64,000 nucleotides of DNA from Pelobates cultripes (Eukaryota > Chordata > Amphibia > Anura > Pelobatidae): assembly GCA_933207985.1 (NCBI GenBank), contig OW240914.1:207438644-207502643 (forward strand), read 5' to 3'. The notes beneath the pieces were generated by a model. That model was not told the DNA's origin. It was given only the letters and a program-made list of their open reading frames with translations, and made no database searches. The translations under genes were made by a program, and so were the position numbers. Positions 57,440 to 64,000 of the stretch are shown piece by piece; position 1 is the first letter of the stretch, and each line of letters opens with the position of its first letter.

Positions 57440-57960
57440 TAATCGTTGAAACTGGTTAACACCTCTGTTTGTGAGTCTCATATACAGAAAACTTTGAACA
57501 GACATGGTATCCTTGAAAGGGCATCACGAAGAAAGTCCATGCAAAAACATTGCTGCTCACCTAAAATTTACCTGCTTTATTGTAGAAATATTGTGAAAAT
57601 GTTTTGTGGACTGATAAAACTTAAGTTGTATGGGAAGAACACGCATCACTTGGAATCGAGTAAAAAGGGTACCACGTAACAACAAGAAAACCTCATCCCA
57701 ATGGTTAAAGTATCTCAATGAAGTGGTCTGGATGAAGTGTCCCGGTCCCCTTGAACCTGCAATGCAAAACACTGTCACACTGTAGTGTTCCTTAAAATAC
57801 TGTGCAGGGGCATCATTATTCCGGGCTGCTTTGCTGCTTTAGGGTCTGGAACACTTGACATCATCAAGAGAAAAATTAGTTTTCTAGTTTATCTAGTTAT
57901 CCAACATGGTAATATCAGGATGACCATGCCCAGCTGAAGCTAGGTAGAAGTTCCCAGGAT
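57440..57960 (+). pseudogene. decayed Tc1-like transposon copy with nested MITE
   Basis: The order of Tc1 phrases is kept: GAACAGACATGGTATCCTTG (57497), CATTGCTGCTCACCTAAAAT (57550), TTTTGTGGACTGATAAAACT (57602, first Asp region), CCTCATCCCAATGG and, after a break, CCGGGCTGCTTTGCTGCTTT (57822). An 83-bp insertion at 57709-57791 splits it. Frame disrupted throughout. Same family as 16975-17890. Confidence 0.78.
57709..57791. mobile_element. 83-bp T2-type MITE derivative nested in Tc1
   Basis: TTAA on both sides (57705-57708 and 57792-57795). Interior AATGAAGTGGTCTGGATG and the end AGTGTTCC match larger T2 copies such as 38193-38530. The Tc1 sequence continues on both sides, so the MITE arrived later. 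Confidence 0.75.
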
Positions 57961-58558
57961 GTGATCTAATGAACTACAAGCCTTCTTCTCCCTAGCCTGA
58001 AATATTGTCATCATTCACAATAAGAAAGAGAAAGAGCTTGACTTCATGGGGGAATTGCAAGGCACAAACATAGCTTAAAGGGGTTCTGTCACTTTAGTGG
58101 TCTGTGCAAAATATGCAAAGACCCCCAAAACTGAAAATTCTGATGTGGATCTGGTTGCCAAGGGGTGAAATAGGTTCTCCTTTACTAATTAAACATAATT
58201 TGCATAACTTGCATAATTTTCCAAACTGACTGCTTTGGGCGAGACAAAATATTTTGGCACAGATATTTTTTAAAATATATTGTTTTGTGTGTGTGTGTTA
58301 AATGATATTATTAGTGCCACCATACAGCATATCTTCATATTTCAAGTTTGTAAGAAGAAATTAAGAAGTAAAAGTGAAAGGAGGGGCTCATGTATACAAT
58401 GTACCTTAAATTTCCAGTCTGTTAATACTCACATAAAATTATAATTGTCCTTATTCATTGTCCTTTGCTGATGTAAAATGTACCAGCTGTCAAACCAAAA
58501 ATAAAGAATTTTAAAAAAGTAAAAGGAGGGGCTAAAGGGAAGCTGCAAACCAGAACTG
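57961..58558. mobile_element. spacer with a T2-like left end
   Basis: CTTAAAGGGGTTCTGTCACT at 58075-58094 matches the AGGRR-type start and resembles the inverted end at 8460-8477. No right end located. (GT)n at 58285-58298. Confidence 0.45.
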
Positions 58559-58562
58559 TTAA

Positions 58563-59038
58563 AGGAACACTATAACGTTAGAAATGCAAACCTGTATTCC
58601 TAACACTGTAGTGCCCTATTTGCATAGTAGTTTTTTAGTAAAAACCTAAACCTAAAAATAAGGTTTTTACTTACTGTTCCCCCAGCGTTAACATTCCTTG
58701 AGCGCTGCCATCTGCTCTGCATCCTGCAACCTCATTCGGCTCTCGAGCCAATGGCAAATCTAATGCTCCTCATCAATGAGTGCTGGAAACTAGTACCCAT
58801 GAATGGAAAGCACTGTGTGCAAATCCAAATACTTTTCAAAGAAAACCATGGAATATAGTTTCCTATGAGGTGCCACCACATGTGACTGAGTGTTGCTTGG
58901 TCAGTCCAATGGAAGTATCACTGCAATGTGGGTTTAACCCAGCAATGTAAACATTGCAGTTTCCATAAAGCAGGACAGTTCCACTGCACCCAAACCACTT
59001 CATTGAGATGAAGTGGTCTGGGTGCCTTCAGTGGTCCT
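58563..59038. mobile_element. T2/Kolobok-type MITE
   Basis: TTAA flanks (58559-58562 and 59039-59042). The left end is AGGAACACTATAACGTTAG and the inverted right end is AGGACCACTGAAGGCACCC. Interior has CTGTATTCCTAACACTGTAG and ATGAAGTGGTCTGGGTGCC. Length 476 bp. Confidence 0.85.
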
Positions 59039-59042
59039 TTAA

Positions 59043-60245
59043 GAAATCCCACCAGATAACTGCCAATAAGTGTTGCATTTGGAATGTTGACTTATAATGT
59101 ACTACTGAATAAACTCCAGCTAAAAATAGCACACGGTGAGAAAGAGTTGCAATGTGGTCATAAGAAGTGCAAAAATAATACCTGGGTTGTATTGTTTTTT
59201 TTTTTTACATATATATTAAAACACTGGACGAACACAAATCATGTTGAAGCATCATGCAAAAGGAATGGTTTCCTTTGGCAGACACTGACTGTACACATAT
59301 TTATTGCAGTGTTAGTATTATGGCTATTTTCAAAGCACATTAAAATATTGTTTAACACATTGTTGAGAATTAAAAAATTATCTAGCTTATAGACAGTTAG
59401 TGACATCAAATAAAGTCATTTGTTGCAATACACATTTGTGTTCTTGATTAGAAGAGACGTGTGTAGCTGTACATATACAGCAAAATGTTATGGCTATTCT
59501 CATGGTCTGGAATAGATGAGGTAAAACACACGACCTTGTGAGCATCCCACACGTCACTATGTAGGATTTATTGGTAAATGTTTCAAGAACAGCTGCAGTA
59601 TTCATTTTTATGCTATAAATACATTAATTAACCATGCTGATTCACTTGTTAAACTTATATTAAAGAAAGACATTAATGGGTTTTTTTTTCACAATGTTTT
59701 ATTATCATCTATATTTAGAAAATATGAGTTGTTGAGGTCTGGAATTAAATATAAATAAATACAGAAATCCATTCTGATTTATTAATTTCCATCATGGAAC
59801 TGTATACCTCCATTTTTTTTCCTGTCTATAATGGTGAAGTGCTTTAGGGGTTAACATAGAGTCTCATTTGCTAAAAATTATAATTTCAGAAGAAAATGGC
59901 ACTTTTCTAAATTACCTGAGTTGTACCATTTCGCATGTCAATCAGACAGCTGAGAGGGTGTTCTTTCTTGCTCACTTTTTGCAGTCACTCAAAGCGGACG
60001 CTAATGCTTCTCTATGAGAACCATTTTCTTGGTGTAGTATTGCACTGTAAGACCCCAAGCTTCTCTATGAGAAGCATTGCATTTGGCTAGGATATCCCAC
60101 GAGCCAATTAGACCTGCAATGGGGAGACCTTCTCTGCTCTGGATTACAGGTAAGAAACAGCGATTCCATTTAAATATAGCAGGAAATTAATGTGCCCCAA
60201 AATGAGACCACCTACTTTATGGATTCCACTTCCCCTTTGCATAGG
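59043..60245. other. non-coding stretch
   Basis: No gene or repeat end recognised. CTTCTCTATGAGAA is repeated near 60008 and 60059. Confidence 0.35.
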
Positions 60246-60249
60246 GAGT

Positions 60250-60975
60250 TTAAAGGGTATCTCTGCCGATTCCTCCTCATAGCTAGAAGAAGCACTGGCT
60301 AGTGATTATAACTCTCCCCCCAGTGCCTAGATTACACATAGTTCTGGGATTACAACTGTTTTTATCGAGCCGAATACAACCTTTTATGCAATACATTCAG
60401 TGCCCGCCCAGGAACCTCTCTATCTGGGAGCTAATTTAGTTGCCAGTCCTTAAACTGATTATCTACCAGACACAAAGGTCTCAGCACAAAAACACCCCAA
60501 AAACATAGGAAAACCACACAGGAACCCCTACATATCATATATCCCCAGATATCCATGAAGATATGCCAAATCGCCAGCTGGGTAAAGTTTTGACCGGTCT
60601 TGCATAAGGTCTAAGCCCAAAATAGTTCCAGTGTGAATGGTGCTTTTGCTGGTCAAATGTCAGGAGCTCCTGCAGTCCAGCAAAAGGTGGCTCCCCTTGG
60701 CTCTCTGAGAGCAATTGTTCTATATAGCCCGTAGTAGATTTCCTCCAAATAGTGCTCTCCTGGCAGGTCGGGAAATGGGACAAAACAGTGAGTTGTTGTT
60801 CCGTAAGGTTAAAGGCAAAGTGCTATTGGAGACTTTTCATTACATTAAGTGCGAATGCCTACAAGGGAACGGGAGGGTTCGGTGTTTGCGTTCAAGAGAA
60901 GGGAAGGTACTGAACCAGGGGTGATAATCGTTCCTTTGGGGAAAAGGTAGGGGGAAATATAGGACAGGGTCCGCC
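60250..60975. repeat. GC-richer block of unknown, repeat-like nature
   Basis: Starts near TTTAAAGGGTATCTCTGCC (T2-like end) and stands out in composition up to about 60975. The 82-residue minus frame at 60783-60535 is not recognised. GCAATTGTTCTATATAGCC near 60711 gives a TATA-like word. The block could be a decayed LTR, but no TG...CA edges with target duplication were found. Confidence 0.35.
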
Positions 60976-61179
60976 ACAATTAACGTGGAAAGTTAACACG
61001 TATGATGCACATTGTGCTGCAGAGAGATGCTGAAATTACACCACAAACATGCATGTTTATGTCACTTCTGTTCATGCCCAGGAAGAGTTCATGGTCCAAG
61101 GTTATTTGTCGATTTAAAGCATTTGGGAATCTAGGCCAGCTTTTTTAAGTGTGCAGTGGAAATTAACACGTAACAAACC
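60976..61179. other. non-coding spacer
   Basis: Nothing recognised. Confidence 0.3.
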
Positions 61180-61650
61180 TTACTAGTTAAGGGCTACCCA
61201 GAACATCTTTGTCTCCCTCTTTCTATTACTTGTGAGCTACATGAACATATAATCAAGACAGTGATCATGATTTTTAAAGTCTAACAGAATATGGCCAAAC
61301 TCTATGACAAAAGTAGTTATTATGTAATATTAAGTTCCAGTCATTCTTCCAAAATATGTAGAAGCCACAGGTGGAGATAAAAGGTAAGGTATGGGGCCCT
61401 TTGTTTTGTTGAAGGCTTATCTCTGTTGGATATAATCTTAATAAGCTATTTTTAATTTCAACCAGCAGGAGATATAATAACTGTCTTATATGTAAATGAC
61501 ACTGGCCCCTCCATCATTTACTTTTTTAATGCCTCTCTAAACTTAAGTACATGGGAAGGATTAATTTGAGAAACTAATGTACAGTTATCTGTCATCCAAT
61601 GTCATTCTACAATCCAGGTTGTTTACAAAATGTTCACCTTTGGATGAGTA
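61180..61650. promoter_or_regulatory. candidate conserved non-coding element with GATA-like sites
   Basis: Repeat-free and non-coding. GATA-type words recur: GGAGATAAAAGG (61374), GGCTTATCTCTG (61423), GGAGATATAATAAC (61468) and CAGTTATCTGTC (61582). It also has CTAATTTG-like and AAATGACA words. Clustering of such sites suggests an enhancer, but conservation is untested. Confidence 0.33.
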
Positions 61651-63671
61651 AGTTTTACTTAAATAGGGTTGCATTCTTTTTTCTTTTTTTTAAAACAAGT
61701 GGTATCCTCTTTATTGTATAAGCATAAAACATTAACTAAACTATACTTAGCATTCATTTATCAACTTTAAAGTACTAATTACATACTAGGGCACTGTGTT
61801 ATCTTCAGCATTCAAAGAAGGTTACAGCATAGACTAGGAATGTTAATTCAATATAGTACATGGTCCACACAAGGAACTGTATTATTCACATGCAAAATTT
61901 TACATTATTCCTAGGATTTATGGACAAAGAATATTTTAAAGCTGCTATAACTCTTTGAGTTAAAAGGTAAAAGTTGTGCCACCAATGGTCATTGAACAAC
62001 AGCTCAATTTGCACAGTAGATGCAATCCAACATTAACGGCAGCTATTAAGATTAGTAAAAAAAAAAAAAAGTTCACCTTGGTGAACATATTAGAGGTGTC
62101 TCTATATTATTATGAATCAACAAGCAACTGCAGAAGCCATGATCATGTTAGCAGAGTTTACAGCATTTTAGTAGTGGCGAGAGGAGTGGGCATTTGAGAC
62201 AACCAGATGGGACTGATCAGGTGTGCATTACACATGGTCTGTGTAATGCGTTTTTGCTTTAAATGTGATTAATTTACTGGTTTAAGTCAACAGGATCTCC
62301 AGGAATATAACTTCCTACGAGAGAACGAAAAAATTATATCCGAAACCGTATATGCCACAACTCCATTATACATTCAATAGATTGCATTGTGCCCATTTTC
62401 TGGCTTCAGTCATGCTACCTAGTGTCGACTGGATGGTCATATGTACCAGAAATTAAATGAAACCTTTCTGTGCTGCTGAAAATGCAAAATAAATCAATAA
62501 GATAAAAAACAAAAAAACAAAAACATTCTCATGGAACGTGTGACCCAGCATTAAACCACAGAAAGCTAAGAGACTTTCTCATCCTCACCTGACGCATGTG
62601 GGAGATAAAAAAATAAATGAGTACGTTGGACCTTAAGATTAACCAAGGAGGGAATAGTAAACTGTCAGATTAAGGTTTGACAAATGGCCATTACTGCTTC
62701 CTACACACCATGGCATATAACACAGAGAGTAATAATAATACAAATAAAGTTGAGATATGGGTCCTTGGTCCAGTTACACATTTTGAACAAAAGCGACCCA
62801 ACATGTTACCCAATATTATGCCAGGGAATGCAGCCTGGTCCTAGGTAGACACACATTAGCCCTTACAACAAAACTCACAAAACATGGCACACAAACCCAA
62901 AAATACTAGATTCCCACAGCCTTCCTATAAGTAATAAGAGGTATACTAAACACAAAATAACTGATTTCATATTTAACTGTTAGTACAATTCAATTTTGTC
63001 TCTTCAGCTAAAGATAAATACCTATGAAAAATACAATAGCTATTGGAAAATAATGTAAAACAATTACCACTCAGAAAATATGTCAGAAGAAAAAACAATA
63101 CAAGACTTCCAAACAGGATTCCACAATGATGACTTCTTCAGTCTACGTAACTCTAGCCATCATGTTGAGTGTTGTGTGTGGTGACTAAATTTTGTGTGTT
63201 GAGTATAAATGTGTGTGGAGGGTATGCAGTGCCATGTGGTGTCTGAGCTCTTAATGTGATATGTACCAGATAGAGGTGCAGACAACAATGCTCCCTTTAT
63301 GAAAGGAGGTTGCTGGGAAATCTGTTGATCTCCCTGCTGACTCAGAGAGGCCCTGTTCACAAAGAGAGCTGGAGCACTAGGCCCAGACAGTTATCCTTCA
63401 GGAGGCCCTTGGCAGTCATCTATACCACAAGTGTAATCCAGCTGTGTTAATATTGCTTTTCAACCCAATAGGCCAGTGAAGAGAGAAATGAATAGGGTCC
63501 ATTCCATTTGCTCTTACCTGATTGTGCCCTTCCTGCACCTGGTCTGATGGACAAACCTTTTTTTTGTTTGTTTTGTAAATGATTTAAGTGATGTCTATAA
63601 GGTGAGGGTGAGCTTTTATTTTTAATTTTTTCGTTTTTTATTATCTAGGATCACTTGGCATTACCCATAAA
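61651..63671. other. non-coding stretch
   Basis: Short A- and T-runs (61680-61695, 62057-62070) but no gene. The Thr/His-rich minus frame at 63360-63160 is in weakly GT-rich DNA (63163-63235) and is not supported as a gene. Confidence 0.35.
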
Positions 63672-63675
63672 TTAA

Positions 63676-64000
63676 AGGGACACTCCACTGCAAGATACCA
63701 AAAAAAACCCCACTATTTAATAGACATCACCAATAAAAACCTGCATGATTGTAATTATGCATTTTCTATTGGGGGTTTATTTTAAAAAAAACAGCTTGCA
63801 AAAGATGTAGATCTCTAGTCTGCAGCTTTTGCAAGCCCTCCTCTTCAAACCTAGGACAGACTTTCTGTGGCTGTCCAATCACACAATTACAGACTTCCCA
63901 ATGTAGCTCAATAAGAAGTCTCTGCAATTAAGGTGCTCTGAGCAATTGTTGCTTCTTGCATTTATCTCTACTGAGCTAACCAAACCAGGAAGTAACAGAA
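63676..64000 (+). mobile_element. T2/Kolobok-type MITE, cut by the window edge
   Basis: TTAA at 63672-63675 is followed by AGGGACACTCCACTGCAAG. The interior TCTGCAGCTTTTGCAAGCCC and CTGTGGCTGTCCAATCAC are of the frog MITE type. The right end lies beyond the window. Confidence 0.7.

Overview
The window is vertebrate nuclear DNA and most probably comes from a frog. It is AT-rich, has no recognisable host exon, and is full of repeats of the anuran type. These are T2/Kolobok-type MITEs (TTAA target site, AGGRR-like ends), non-autonomous hAT elements (CAGGGCC ends, 8-bp target duplications), CR1 and L2 LINE tails, Tc1 relatives and a Penelope-like retroelement. The organism call is an inference from repeat content. 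No tRNA, rRNA, CRISPR, operon or intact protein-coding gene is supported. Every long reading frame is either a decayed transposon frame or a by-product of a tandem repeat.

Layout. 0-3.6 kb: unique-looking DNA with one candidate conserved non-coding element (560-1190) and a CR1-like tail. 3.6-7.5 kb: two hAT elements with target duplications (3876-6344 and 6884-7465), each carrying a minisatellite. 7.5-12.6 kb: T2 MITE, L2 fragments, a candidate regulatory block and a CR1 3' end with its octamer tail. 12.6-14.7 kb: a hAT-like element whose minisatellite is split by a second CR1-like fragment. 14.7-24 kb: an unnamed repeat, a decayed Tc1 copy, a candidate conserved block with a CArG box, T2 MITEs and an A-rich tract. 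24.0 kb: a very clean 188-bp MITE. 25.6-28 kb: a composite repeat with an AC-rich minisatellite and a nested 659-bp solo LTR. 28-33 kb: mostly featureless. 33-35.6 kb: a Penelope-like element between two telomere-like repeat blocks, the second being head-to-head inverted. 35.8-37.9 kb: a third well-bounded hAT element ending in a chain of hairpins. 38-43 kb: T2, L2, a TTAA MITE and a candidate conserved block. 43-46.6 kb: TTAA-family DNA and a minisatellite element split by a 1.5-kb Tc1 transposon with long inverted repeats. 47-49.7 kb: the second copy of the unnamed repeat. 49.7-53.5 kb: nested elements enclosing a 2.5-kb minisatellite that changes strand four times. 53.5-64 kb: LINE RT remnant, Tc1 remnant with a nested MITE, T2 MITEs and another candidate conserved block.

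The picture is an intron or gene desert. Candidate regulatory islands sit in a sea of nested transposons, so the functional content is likely cis-regulatory. Target duplications, nesting order and inverted ends allow a relative history of insertions. I did not find a clear new biochemical system. The strongest leads are the Penelope element between telomere-like tracts and the repeated link between non-autonomous DNA transposons and internal minisatellites.
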